A stretch of 64,000 bases of DNA from Acanthosepion esculentum (GCA_964036315.1 OZ038517.1:17563213-17627212), one strand, 5' to 3'. Counted from the stretch's first letter, positions 44,417 to 55,228 are shown. Numbers and translations are program-made. The notes: a model not told the origin generated them from the sequence alone.

Positions 44417-45523
44417 GTTATGGTCCAAGTTCCTTGTACCGCGGTGATGGTCCAAGGTTAGAACCAATGAAGAATAACTCGAACACAGGTATGGAATAAC
44501 ACAGATATATTAAAAACGGAAATATGTACAAAGAAGTAGAAGTATTAGTAATGACTATTAGATTTGGTTAGAGTGATCTATGTTGTCTCGACAAGTATCA
44601 CTATTCCAATGTCTTACAGTAATCGTTTGACGCGACTCTGTCTCTGACTGACTCTGACTTGAACTGACTCTGAACTGAACCGTATTTACCGTCCCCCCCA
44701 CGTGGTATAGATGTGTCACAAGGCCGAGTTTACCGTGGGTATTCCCGAGCCCGTAGGCTCGGCCAAAAAATGCCCGTAGAAGTCGTATAAAAGGGATCGG
44801 GTTGGTCAACCAGCCCGAACGAGGTTCTGCCCTTCGGCGGAGTCTCGTCCGGGTTCTTCTCTGCCAAGAGACAGAGAGTTCGACCGTCTAGCCGAGTCGT
44901 CCGACAACGACTGACTCTGAACCTGAACTGATGTTCAACAACACGCCCACGTGTGTCGAATGTGGCACAAGGCCGGTTTAATGTGGGCTCACCGGGCCTG
45001 TAAGCTCGGCCAAAAAATGCCCGTAGAACCCGTATAAACGGGATCCGGTTGGTCAACCTCCCCGAACGAGGCTCTGCCCTTCGGCGGAGCCTCGTCCGGA
45101 TTCCTCTCTGTCCAGAGGCAGAGAGTTCGACCGTCTAGCCGAGTCGTCCGAAAAAGACTGGCTCTGAACCTGAAGTATTCAGTGTCCTCCCCACGAGGGA
45201 CAAATGTGGCACAAGGCCGGGTTTAAAGTGGGGTACCCGAGCCCGTAGGCTCGGCCAAAAAATAGCCCGTAGATCCCGTATAAACGGGATCGGGCTGGTC
45301 AACCTCCCCGAACGAGGCTCTGCCCTTCGGCGGAACCTCGTCCGGGTTCCTCTCTGCCCAAAGGCAGAGAGTTCCCCTCTGCCTCAGAGGCAGAGAGTTC
45401 GACCGTCAAGCCGAGTCGTCCAAAAAGGACTGACTCTGAACCTGAAATGCTGCTCCCTCTTGAGGCGCAAAATTTATGATGTACGGCATAGTCCATTATT
45501 ATTATGGGTAAGTTCCCATAACA
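44416..45523. mobile_element. LTR-like element with perfect 8-bp TGTTATGG/CCATAACA ends
   Basis: The left end TGTTATGGTCC and right end CCCATAACA form a TG...CA-bounded unit of 1108 bp, flanked on both sides by CTATC. The target is an ATCT microsatellite, so that flank is weak evidence. No ORF of an LTR element is inside, so a solo LTR or non-autonomous derivative fits best. It shares TGTTATGG with the LTRs at 60514 and 61395. Orientation not settled. Confidence 0.6.
44700..45460. repeat. three hairpin-rich 245-bp tandem repeats inside the LTR-like element
   Basis: Anchor AGGCCG at 44721, 44970 and 45214 (249 and 244 bp). Each unit holds GAGCCCGTAGGCTC-type, CGAGGCTCTGCC-CTTC-GGCGGAGCCTCG (quoted in parts: arms 45067-45078 and 45083-45094), CCCGTATAAACGGG and CTCTCTGCC...GGCAGAGAG stems. 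Unlike the AT-rich surroundings it is GC-rich. Confidence 0.85.
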
Positions 45524-45581
<58 letters not shown>

Positions 45582-45640
45582 CAGTTTGGTCATTATCTAT
45601 CTATCTATCTATCTATCTGCCTGCCTGTCTATCTATCCGT
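45524..45640. repeat. (ATCT)n, right part of the interrupted array
   Basis: Continuation of the 44345-44415 array after the LTR-like insertion, with spacer CTCAGTTTGGTCATTATC. Confidence 0.92.
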
Positions 45641-45976
45641 CGCTCGCAATCCTGTATTCATATCCGATACATTCTGTATGCTACCATGAGCGTGCATCTG
45701 CCTCATCATTCTCTCTTTCTAAAATATAATTCGTTTTTATTATAAAAAAAAAAAAATCCACCGACGTTTGAAAACATTTCCATGGCAAAAATTACATTTT
45801 GTCTCCCGAACTTAATTGCACCTTGTCAGGTAACTCTCAATTTTCTTGGCCGCTTATTCGGATCAATTTGTCTATCTGTAGGCCAGGGCGAAATAAAATA
45901 ATCGATCAATATCTTCTTCAAACTCTAATTTTAGCTTTCTGACGACCTATCTGACTATTAATCAAATTCATTTTAC

Positions 45977-46041
<65 letters not shown>

Positions 46042-46747
46042 CCCGTCCTGGGTAAGACGATAAACTAAATCCGCGTCCCAGGGACCAAAGTGTTATATCG
46101 GAATAAAGTGACGCTCCCGATGCTTCAGTTTGAACCTAGATCGCCAGTGAGCTAACACAGGCGATCCCATTATTGAATAAAGTAGACCACGTGACCATAG
46201 CGGAAACGCATATATATAGAAAGTAGCTGACGACTAACGTTCGCTATTTCTAGCCCATTCTCTATCACTATTCGGATCTGCATTTCTATTCTATCTTCTA
46301 TTACTATATGGAACGCTATTCTCTACTCTATTAACTATGCTATTCCTCTATTCGGATCGCTATACGGTGGTTACTTTTCGAGCGAGTATTATCGAACAAG
46401 TACTATTAGTGCGAGGGCTGTTCGAAGGCGTCTGACTCCAGTATTGTTCAACGGCGTTACTATAGTTGTATCTGCGATTGCAAAGTCTCTACTACAAGGA
46501 GCATTACATCAATTTGACTATCTGTAGACCAGAGCGAAATAAAATAATCGATCCAGATCTTCTTCAAACTCTAATTTTAGCTTTCTGACGATCTCCATCG
46601 ACCATAGTCGTTTTATTTCATTTCCTCAGTACGTTGTAATTTGTTTTTCTTCCTCTCGCCATATGAATCTATGCGTATTGTCATCATCCATTTATGTGTC
46701 TTGCAAGGTATTTCCAGTGAGTATGGAAGCCTTTACCATATCTATTC
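45641..46747 (+). repeat. 95-bp direct repeats flanking a 550-bp segment with (CT)n
   Basis: CGAAATAAAATAATCGATC and TCTAATTTTAGCTTTCTGAC occur at 45864-45957 and 46507-46600. Between them are (CT)n at 45979-46036, a GTTTGAACCTAGATCGCC block (minus-strand B-box-like, near 46128) and CTATTC-rich sequence. Possibly an unrecognised insertion with terminal duplication. No gene seen. Confidence 0.6.
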
Positions 46748-46884
46748 TTATATGAGAATAGGCTGCTAATCAACATGTCACCGCAAGGCGACTTGCTTAC
46801 TAGATTTAGTTTAGAAGTGCAGAATACCAGAAAAAAAGAAGAACGAAACCAGATAGCCATAGGTCAGGTTTATATTTCCCTTTT
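46748..46884 (+). repeat. dispersed repeat R7, copy 1
   Basis: TTATATGAGAATAGG, AACATGTCACCGCAAGGCGA and CCAGATAGCC recur at 47369-47490. Confidence 0.7.
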
Positions 46885-47220
46885 CTCAGAATTTAAGCGT
46901 GTTACTAGATTGGCATTTAGGTCCCACACATTTACTGTTGAAATAGTTAAATACAACCGCCTCTTCTACTCTAAGAGTTTTTTGTCGCACTTCCTATCTG
47001 TGAAACTCCCTTCCGTTCACCCGCTTTCCCTGATAAATACAATCTTTAAAAATTTAAAAACAATGTTAATCGCCATCTTGTTTTCTTAAATCAGGTTTAT
47101 TTTTTTTATCCTTTCCTCATTCCTCCTGTTCTTAGTCTTCTCTCACTTTCACTCACTTTCGTATTAGAGCTTCCCTGCCTCTTTGGGTGAAATGATTTTA
47201 AAAATAAATAAAATAAGAAA
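46885..47220 (+). pseudogene. LINE tail, diverged
   Basis: Encodes EFKRVTRLAFRSHTFTVEI and KYNRLFYSKSFLS in the C-terminal order of the 4024 family, then a UTR with CTTCCCTGCCTCTTTGGGTG and an A-rich tail. It splits or abuts R7. Confidence 0.75.
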
Positions 47221-47920
47221 AATATACATCTCATATTGTCATATAGTAAGAAAATGTGTAACTACCGATACCGAGATTTGAACGTGACACTCTGGGGTGA
47301 TTATTGATTGACTTCAAAGGTTTGCTTGTCAAGCGTTAGTTCTTCGGTATTTTACATGCGGACTTATATGAGAATAGCTTGCTAAGCAACATGTCACCGG
47401 CAAGGCGACTTGCTTATTAGAATTACTTTAGAACTGTATAATAACAGAAAAATAGAACGTAACCAGATAGCCGTAGATCAGGTTTATTTTTTCCCATTGT
47501 TCAAAATGTTGACATAGCACATGATGGGAAAACTGAGGTTTGATGTGATAAGTAACGACACCGAACATTAGATTCATCGTTTTCTCTGATTACAAACCAT
47601 TTAGTTTTGAAGAACGTCGGAACAGTGTAAAGAAATTCCTCATTTCCATTGGTTTTTGCTGAAAAAACTGACTTCAAAATTGTACCATTTCAAGAATAAA
47701 TCCAAATGAAGTTAATATCTTTTGTATTAGACACAATTAAATGGAAAATATATTCAAACAAGAATTCTAATTATGAATCACCACAGGCAAAATATACAAT
47801 TTTTTATTGTGTTAGATGACTAAAAACTGTGTAAAATAACTGTAAAAATTTCATATAAGAAGAAAATGAGTAACTACAGATACCGAGGTTCAAGTGTGAC
47901 ACTCTGGACTTATAAATGTT
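47221..47920 (-). repeat. tRNA-like repeat fragments and R7 copy 2
   Basis: Minus-strand GTCACGTTCAAATCTCGG (B-box-like) near 47285, with a second related fragment at 47880-47910. R7 copy 2 at 47369-47490. The remainder is unassigned. Confidence 0.5.
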
Positions 47921-48202
47921 TTCCATCAGGTGTATAAATAGCAGTGTCAGGCTGCTGACTGGAGTGACTATTGAGTGGAACTATCCAGTCGAATTAGTGT
48001 GAATTATTGTGCGTCGCTGATTTGGGTTTTGATTTAGGATTTATCGGACGTTAAGCTGAGCCGCGCTACTAACAAGGTATTCACTGAAATAGTTAAATAT
48101 CTTTGATTAACTTTTACTTGTTTTTTCTTGTAATTTTATACTGTTTTAACAGTATAAAACAGTATTTTTAGTTTTTTTTAGTAGTTAGTGACAGCTAATT
48201 TC

Positions 48203-48260
<58 letters not shown>

Positions 48261-48651
48261 GTTATTATTATTATGTGTGCAACAACTAACAAACAAAAAT
48301 AATAATAATAATAATAATAAAAAGAAACTAGATATCGCTAACTACAAAAACAAAAGAAACATTTATTGAACCAAAAATCGGAAATTTTTAGTAGGTGTTG
48401 ACATAGGAAAAGCTAGTTTTTAGAGTAGTTTTTTTTGTTTTTTGTTTTGGTTGTTCAATAAAGTACATACCCTCCCGTCGTTTAGCTTATTTTATTTTAT
48501 TTTTACTTTATTTTATTTTTTTGTCACGTGGTCATGGTAATTTTTAATTTTAGCTATAAATACTGTTCCATAATTTTCCTTTTCAGCCAAGAATACCCTG
48601 AAGATCCGTTTAGGTGAAATCTAGTTAGGTTTACCTGGCTCCTTAGGATTA

Positions 48652-48655
<4 letters not shown>
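47921..48655. repeat. (TTA)n/(AAT)n with long inverted arms
   Basis: TAGTTAGTGACAGCTAATTT and (TTA)n at 48183-48272 face (AAT)n and AAACTAGATATCGCTAACTA at 48296-48346 as imperfect inverted repeats. A short palindrome ATACTGTT-TT-AACAGTAT lies at about 48138-48155. No gene. Confidence 0.7.
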
Positions 48656-48726
<71 letters not shown>

Positions 48727-48926
48727 CAAATGAATAAATATAAATAAATGTACGTGTAAGTGTTCACATACGTATACATAAATATATCCTTTGGTGTAAT
48801 TAAAACAGTGCTCAATGCTAAATAACAGAGCTATTAAGCATATATTAATAAAAATAAATATTACTCCACGTCGACAATACAACTAGGAGTCGGACTGTCG
48901 GCATGGAGTATTATGCATTTTTATTA

Positions 48927-49016
<90 letters not shown>
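48656..49016. repeat. (AT)n and (GT)n arrays with spacer
   Basis: (AT)n 48656-48724 and (GT)n 48941-49015. Spacer 48725-48925 unassigned. Confidence 0.92.
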
Positions 49017-49450
49017 TCTTATGGAAAACAAGAAAAAGAACATCAGACTAGAACAATCAATCCAAAAACTGCAAACTCTGCTTGGAGGAAAAAATTGCTA
49101 TAATTACATTCCCAGACCAAAACAAACTACTAAATATAGGAACAGAACTCCTCTCAAAATGCAGTCACGAAAAGAATTTTTTACTACGTTACTTAAAAAC
49201 CGAAAACGAAAAAGAATAAATAAAAATAAATGAAATAAAATAAATAAGCAAAGACAAGTAAAATAAATTAATCCAAATAAGTAAAGTAAATAATAAACAA
49301 ATTAACAAACCATACCCGCCAAAATAACCGTTAGTACAGACTACCCACAATGCAACAGACTATTCACAATGTACCACACAATGCAATAGACTACCTACAA
49401 TGCACCATGCAATATATAAATAGAACGAGAATAAAAACAACGCATGTGAC
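49017..49450 (+). other. unassigned sequence with a short CAATGCA tandem
   Basis: A 96-residue frame enters from the (GT)n array and ends at 49233, Lys/Arg-rich with no family signature. ACTACC(C/T)ACAATGCA-type words repeat three or four times at 49338-49410. Confidence 0.4.
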
Positions 49451-49480
49451 CTGATGATTGCGTTTAGCATGAAACAGTTT
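49451..49480 (+). ncRNA. hammerhead-like motif with exact CTGATGA core (candidate)
   Basis: CTGATGA, a TGC-GTTTA-GCA mini-stem, then GAAAC. Stem I is not evident, so catalytic competence is doubtful. Confidence 0.25.
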
Positions 49481-49530
49481 GTCTCCTCTGAGTGTTGATT
49501 TCAATGCTCACTTTCATATTTATATATATT

Positions 49531-49534
<4 letters not shown>

Positions 49535-49567
<33 letters not shown>

Positions 49568-49588
49568 ACAAGGCCCAATAATAGATAT

Positions 49589-49658
<70 letters not shown>

Positions 49659-49709
49659 AAATACAAATAAAGTTATATTTTTTTTAAAGTGCACACGAAC
49701 TTTATGGAC

Positions 49710-49766
<57 letters not shown>

Positions 49767-49767
49767 C

Positions 49768-49808
<41 letters not shown>

Positions 49809-49831
49809 CATAATATATATATGTATATAGC

Positions 49832-49876
<45 letters not shown>
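49535..49876. repeat. (GT)n and multiple (AT)n blocks
   Basis: (GT)n 49537-49564, (AT)n 49592-49655 and 49713-49765, then (AT)n blocks separated by the repeated word AGCATAAT to 49876. Confidence 0.95.
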
Positions 49877-49878
<2 letters not shown>

Positions 49879-50205
49879 CATAATGAGAAGCCACGTATAC
49901 TTTCTTGATATGTATATAATATACTGAAAAGTTGCAAATTAAAAGAAAAAAATTGGGTGATTTTTATGAAACTATTTATTTATATGTTTTTATATATTTG
50001 ATATTTCAGACCACCTCGGTCCTTCCTCAGAAATGAATTGGATAACTGTATTTGGAAGTTTGTTTAAAGTAGCGTCCGTCCCGAGACGCGGACGTCACGT
50101 GATGTGGAATGCAACTGTGTTTGAATTTTTTAAAGTAAATCTACCGATAGTATTTTAGATGTTGTTTAAAAATGTTTTTTTTTAAACTATATCTAAAGAA
50201 ACTTT
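49877..50205 (-). mobile_element. Penelope-like 3' region with hammerhead-like hairpin
   Basis: Downstream, on the minus strand, of the GIY-YIG fragment. At 50004-50030 the minus strand reads CTGAGGAAGGACCGAGG then TGGTCTGAAA: CTGANGA, a stem, GAAA. CGTCC...GGACG near 50072-50093 is a further inverted repeat. Confidence 0.4.
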
Positions 50206-50473
50206 TTAACTATTGAAATATTTATACAGATTTAAAATTCCCAAGTCTTTGTTTAACCCTAGTTTAAATGTGTCTAATTTTAAAATCCAGTATTTCTCTT
50301 TTTTTCTTCGTGTGTATGTTGAACTAAAACCTGAATCTATCAATAAACATTTACAGTTGTCTAATGAGTGTCTTGATTGATTAAAATGTTCAGCTATGGG
50401 GGAATAAGGATTGTTTTGACGTATGGATAGTTTGTGTCTGTTGAAACGAAATCTAAAATTAATTCCAGATTCG

Positions 50474-50482
<9 letters not shown>
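50206..50482 (-). pseudogene. Penelope-like GIY-YIG endonuclease C-terminal fragment
   Basis: The minus-strand frame contains FRFNRHKLSIRQNNPYSPIA, EHFNQSRHSLDNCK and KLDTFKLGLNKDLG, the 'H.......P.AEHFN..GHS', 'E....L.T...GLN' order typical of the Penelope GIY-YIG domain C-terminal half. Entry from (AT)n at 50477-50510 truncates the catalytic GIY-YIG core. Different subfamily from 6890-7270. Confidence 0.7.
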
Positions 50483-50510
<28 letters not shown>

Positions 50511-50513
<3 letters not shown>

Positions 50514-51089
50514 TGTATGTATGTATTAGTAAATATACGCGGACCTACGTTTTTGGCGTGCGACTATAGTTCGCTGAGTATTGTTCCAGTTCGTCAGGGA
50601 CATATCTTTGCTCTGTATAACACCATTGACTACTATTACGTTTACTCCTCATGCACAAATTTAACTATTTATTTGCTTACCTGCGTATGCACACCAGCAC
50701 ACGCGTACACGCCTGCTTATATTTGGCTCTTTCATTTATCCACTCTACAACTATATATATATATGTATGTATGTATATATGTATGCGTGTATTAGTTCCT
50801 ATTTATCCGCTTTTGTTAATGGTTTCCCATAATTCCCGGAGACATTCTCGTGACCACCAGCGAACATTACTTTCCTTCCCAAACTGTTATGGCGATGAAT
50901 TTAAAATGACAGAACTAAATGAAATTCCACAAGAAATAAGTGGAATTTAGTACTGAAGGGAAAATAAAATTTTTCATTGAAAATAAAAATAAAGAAATTT
51001 TCAAAACTAAAAAAAAACTATAGACATTTTTGAAAACTGAAAAACTTATAACCTTCAAAAATGATATTTTCGTTTGCTAACAAGTTTTC
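50511..51089 (+). repeat. R3 tail copy and unassigned sequence
   Basis: 50660-50760 (TGCACACCAGCACACGCG, TGCTTATATTTGGCTCTTT) matches the 3' end of R3 at 8660-8715. The rest is A-rich and unassigned. Confidence 0.5.
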
Positions 51090-51545
51090 AAAACTAATAG
51101 CACCAACTTCAACAGACTATTTGGACTGGCCGAACTTTCGAGTTAACCTTTAGGCAAACTTCGTAAAATGATGCAAATTACATTGCCTTAGGTACTCAAC
51201 TATTTTAAATGCCTCTTGTATAACTGAAAGAATGTTAATATTTCCACGTGGCTTCAATATGAAATCATTGCTTGCAAGCTATTCTCACACACCTCTAAAC
51301 TGTTATAGACAGTTCAAACCTCAATCAGCGTACGGCCATCCTATCCTTGAGCCAGATTAGTTACTGATTTTGTCACTTTCCATTTCATCCTCCTAATGAC
51401 CTTCGGACCTGGTGAATGTCCGAACTAACTCCTTTGTTGGTTTCACTCCTTAATAGTGATTTTACTCATATTCTCTAACAGTCAGTAACACATTGCGTCT
51501 TAGTGGCTTTATTGGCTTCCTTGTAAGGAAATGATTTTTTTTTAA
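51090..51545 (+). pseudogene. LINE tail, strongly diverged
   Basis: Recognised mainly by its UTR end, CATTGCGTCTTAGTGGCTTT, TTCCTTGTAAGGAAATGATT and a T-run, in the same order as at 27005 and 36005. Upstream ORF2 sequence is weak. Confidence 0.5.
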
Positions 51546-51702
51546 ATTGGCGAGTGAAGAGACATATTTTTTAACTTTCGTTAAGGTAAAAGTGACGTTT
51601 TTCAAACTTTTTTTTATCACACGGAACAGTTGAAGCTATAGTTAAACTTCCGCTGTATACTTAAATTATGAAGATTACAAAAAGTCTGTATAAAAAGAGC
51701 AT
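51546..51702. other. unassigned spacer
   Basis: No feature recognised. Confidence 0.3.
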
Positions 51703-52250
51703 ACAGGGTGCGATGGATAAATTGTGTTCTACATGGCGCAAATGTGAAAATAATACTGACATCCCATTTTAACAGATATAGAGGGTGCGATGAATAAATT
51801 GTCGTCTAAATGGCGTAAAAATGAAAATAGTACCGACATCCCATTTTAACAAATATAGAGGGTGCGATGAATAAATCGTCTTCTAAATGGCGCTAATGTG
51901 AAAATAATACTGACATCCCATTTTAACAGATATAGAGGCTGCGATGAATAAATTGTCGTCTAAATGGCGCTAATGTGAAAATAATACTGACATCACATTT
52001 TAACAGATATACAGGGTGCGATGGATAAATTGTCGCCTAAATGGCGCAAAAATGAAAATAATACTGACATCCAGTTTTAACAGATATAGAGGGTCCGATG
52101 AATAAATTGTCGCCTAAATGGCGCAAAAGTGAAAATAATACGGACATCCCATTTTAACAGATATAGAGGCTGCGATGGATAAATTGTCGTCTAAATGGCG
52201 CAAATGTGAAAATAATATTGACATCTTATTTTAACAGATATAGAGGGTGC
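51703..52250 (+). repeat. seven-unit 77-bp array built from a transposon end
   Basis: CAGGGTGCGATGGATAAATT or GAGGGTGCGATGAATAAATT recurs at exact 77-bp steps (GGG at 51706, 51783, 51860, 51937, 52014, 52091, 52168, 52245). The anchor matches the reverse complement of 61322-61346 (ACAGGGTGCGATGGGTAAAT), which looks like a Tc1/mariner-class terminal repeat. Confidence 0.9.
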
Positions 52251-52353
52251 TGTTATGTTATATTTGGGTTCACCATGTTATATATCTGGGTCCACCATGT
52301 TATATATTTGGGTACACCATGTTATAGTTTTGGGTGCACCATCTTATATTTTT
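52251..52353 (+). repeat. short 22-26-bp tandem (GGGTNCACCATGTTATA)
   Basis: Four units of GGGTTCACCATGTTATAT type follow the 77-bp array directly. Confidence 0.8.
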
Positions 52354-52969
52354 TTTATGAATATTATGGATTTACATTAGAAATACACGGTAAATTGATG
52401 TGGCATGAGTCCATTCTGTCGAAAAACCTTTTACCCTCTTCAGTCCAGCTTAGGCTTGCTAGGCGATTAACCTAACAGTCGAAACGTATCTCGAAGAGTA
52501 AGTCGTAAAACTGTTTTTTTATGTTTTGAGAAGATTAGCTTTTAAGTAATGGAACGGCCTCTGCGTTTGTCGGAATTAAATCAACTATTTGAAGTATGGA
52601 TTGAAAATGATGTGAAATGTGTTTGGACAGAGCAATGGTCAGAAATATTAGACGAGAGAAAGAGAGAGCAACAAGAAGTAAAGAAAGCGCCTATCAGTGG
52701 ATATCAGAGTCAAAGACGACCCCCAAAATGTATACTTGGGCACAGTCATTATGATAAAGTGTTTTCAAATACGAAAATAAAATAAGATCCGATTAGCGGT
52801 ACAAAATGCTTTTAAAACTATCGGGTTCAGCGCATCTCCTGGGCGGATCACAGAACAAGCGAATAACTCTTGGAAGATAAAGCAACGAATAGGTATTTGG
52901 TTGCGACCATAAAAAAAATCGAAAGCTACAGTATATTAGCTATATCACCAGGTACCAGAACCTCTGCAC
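52354..52969 (+). other. unassigned; contains a 78-residue ORF
   Basis: The ORF at 52549-52785 (starts MERPLRLSELNQLFEVWIEN) is charged and non-repetitive, unlike most frames here. I do not recognise it. It precedes the LINE C-terminal fragment and may be transposon-derived. Confidence 0.3.
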
Positions 52970-53105
52970 TCACATCCCGGAGGGAGCACGTCTATAGCAA
53001 GAGATTGGACGGGAGAGCAAGGGGACGCTGGACTGATGACATTCGAGATTGGACTGGGAGAGCGCTGACGGAGGTTAACGTCGCGTCGCTGGAGAGGATA
53101 CATTA
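52970..53105 (+). pseudogene. LINE ORF2 C-terminal fragment (RGRW.DDI..WTG block)
   Basis: The frame contains RARGRWTDDIRDWTGRALTE and ends at a natural stop at 53106. The 'GR.R.RW.DDI..WTG' block is typical of the far C-terminus of many LINE ORF2 proteins. A third LINE family in the window. Confidence 0.6.
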
Positions 53106-53565
53106 AAGATCACTTAAGCTACTGTCCATGGTCGCCGTTTCGCAGCAGTGTAGATATGAAGAAGCCAGCAATGGCAAAAATAAAGATATATTCAAAAGAT
53201 CAAGAGGAAACGAGAAAAGGAAAAGGAAGACACTCCAGTTACAGTATATGGTAACACGAACACAAAAGACATAGAGTTAGCTGAATGGTCTTTTGTTTTC
53301 TCGTCAGAGTTAGATTGAAGAATTAAAATTCTGTGCACGTTGAATAAAAAAGAAACGGCTGAGAAGGAATTATCAAAAATATATTAACACATAGACAGAC
53401 CTAACTTTGACCGGGGTGGTAGCACCTGTTTGGGCCCCAGATATGTACTAATAGTTAAGAAAAGGAAAATACTATGAAAGTAAAAAAAAAAAAAAATTAT
53501 AGTAAAAATACCAGCAATATATATATTTTTTTAATATTAAGAGCAATAGACTTTCTTTGCAAAAA
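53106..53565. repeat. R5 inverted fragment and unassigned sequence
   Basis: GGGTGGTAGCACCTGTTTGG to ACTAATAGTTAAG at 53413-53460 is the reverse complement of 30232-30285. Confidence 0.5.
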
Positions 53566-53905
53566 TACATCAATGAATCCCGATCTACAAACTGATTTCT
53601 TACAAAGAAAACATCTTCTATTCATATAAACCTATTCTAAAACTCATGTCACCATTAACTAATCTATTGTGGTGTCGATAACCCGTAAACCAAAATAAAC
53701 CAAAATTCTGATCTACAAACTAATTTCTTACAAAGAATACATACTCTATTCATATGAACCTATTCTAAAAATATTGTCAGCATTAAATAAATCATTGAGA
53801 TATTGATATGCACTAAAACAAAATAAACCTAAACACTGATCTATAAATTGATTTCTTTCAAAGAATACATATTCTAATCATACGGACCTATTCTTGAGTC
53901 AATTG
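53566..53905 (+). repeat. 128-bp tandem repeat, about 2.6 copies
   Basis: GATCTACAAACTGATTTCTT, GATCTACAAACTAATTTCTT and GATCTATAAATTGATTTCTT start at 53582, 53710 and 53838, each followed by TTCATAT(A/G)AACCTATTCTA-type words. Confidence 0.85.
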
Positions 53906-54084
53906 TCATTCGTTTTGTTTACGCCAAGTAAGGATATCACAATTTAATATAAAGAAGGTAAGACTTAAACTTAGCTGAAGCCTCTTTATATAAACTGCTT
54001 CGGTTACCCTTTTACAATTAAATGTTCTTAGAATAACAGTGTTATCTACAAGGATTTTTTAATAGGAGCTGGCAGGTGTGTATG
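53906..54084. other. unassigned spacer
   Basis: No feature recognised. Confidence 0.3.
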
Positions 54085-54290
54085 TAAGTTTATGGGCAGA
54101 TTTGTTACAGTTGCCAAAGCATATAATTACTAATAACAACAGGCCTAGCAAATCCAAACTGCAGACTTCCTTTGTAGTTTATCAATTTTGTTGCCCTGTA
54201 CAAAAGTGTGACTCATGTAAGAATGAGAAAAAAAACTACATCGACCTTACGAAAATGTCATTAAGTTGTAAATTAACTAATATATACAGG
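54085..54290 (+). pseudogene. Penelope-like GIY-YIG N-terminal part
   Basis: The frame contains FVVYQFCCPVQKCDSCKN then KKNYIDLTKMSLSCKLT. This is the 'V.YQF.C....C...NYIG.T..TL..RLT' entry to the GIY-YIG domain, with YIG changed to YID. It stops at the adjacent CAGGGTTGGCC sequence. Confidence 0.65.
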
Positions 54291-54446
54291 GTTGGCCAAA
54301 AGTAGGTTTATAGTGATTTCACTATATTTTTTTCGCGTTTTAGATCTAGTTTATTCAAGCAGAGATAAATTCGTACAACTACTCTTTCAGCAGAATGGAG
54401 CACCTCCCCCATTATGCTTTGGCAGTAAAGGACTACCTTAACCATA

Positions 54447-54450
<4 letters not shown>
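54291..54450 (+). pseudogene. Tc1/mariner-class transposase fragment (QNGAPPH), copy 1
   Basis: CAGGGTTGGCCAAAAGTAGG at 54293 looks like a terminal repeat. 54344-54440 then encodes FVQLLFQQNGAPPHYAL-type sequence and KDYLN, the second catalytic-Asp context of such transposases with Asp replaced by Asn. It ends in (AT)n. Non-functional. Confidence 0.65.
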
Positions 54451-54518
<68 letters not shown>

Positions 54519-54802
54519 TAGTAGTAGTAGTAGTAGTAACCTTATAAATATAAGTAACTACACTCGTTTCGGAAAACCTTCGGTTTCTTGATTTGAAAAT
54601 CAACATCGAAGGAAAAAAAGGTGTAAAAAAAAAGAAAGAGCAGAGAACATGAACGCCTGTCGAAAACAATCGTTCAGAATGCAGGTCTAAAGCCCAAAGA
54701 AGAAAAAAACGATACAAGTACGCAACTAACTATTTAAAGTGCTCAATACAGTAAGTAGAGCAGACCTAGAGAGTCAGAAAAGCCTAAGGGCTTTTTAGGT
54801 TT
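54451..54802. repeat. (AT)n, (TAG)n and hammerhead-like hairpin (minus)
   Basis: (AT)n 54450-54514 and (TAG)n 54515-54538. Minus strand at 54565-54592 reads TCAAGAAACCGAAGG then CCGAAACG. The remainder is unassigned. Confidence 0.6.
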
Positions 54803-55228
54803 ACATATATATATATTTTTTTTCGCTCTCCCGTCGAACTCGACGTATGAGAGTCAGACAGATCAGTTCCCAGAAACTGAAAGCCCGACACCCACACAGG
54901 ATTTGATTATAGTGGTGAAGGCTTTGTGCAGGGCCATCCACACTTTTTGGAGGGACGAATACAGGGACCTGGTGCAACGGATGCCACAAGGTCCCCAAAC
55001 GACACTCCGCAGGTTTTGAATTCAGAGTTGTCCTTCTCCTAGACCAGTTGCCATCCAAGGCTATAGAACCCAGTCTGTCCTGCTATTTACCCATAGTTGG
55101 AGGGAGAAGAAGAGGATTCACACCTTTCCCAAGGGTATTAGCACGTAAGTGAATGTAATGGAATCGACTGGAATTCGAACTCGGCTCTTCCTCAATCCAA
55201 GCCGTTATCCATTACTCCACCGTGCCTC
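54803..55228 (-). mobile_element. SINE family C, minus strand
   Basis: Minus-strand head GAGGCACGGTGGAGTAATGG (A-box-like) and GAGTTCGAATTCCAG (B-box-like), then TTACGTGCTAATACCCTTGG and CTTCTTCTCCCTCCAACTAT. The 3' end is A-rich and runs into (TA)n. Probable target duplication ATATATAT at both edges. Confidence 0.8.

Noticed and set aside
46092..46506. Second LTR starting TGTTATATCGG
   Set aside because: A TG start and possible CA end exist but no matching target duplication or inverted ends.
52549..52785. Conserved small protein gene
   Set aside because: Non-repetitive but unrecognised and embedded among LINE and transposon fragments; kept only as an unassigned ORF.
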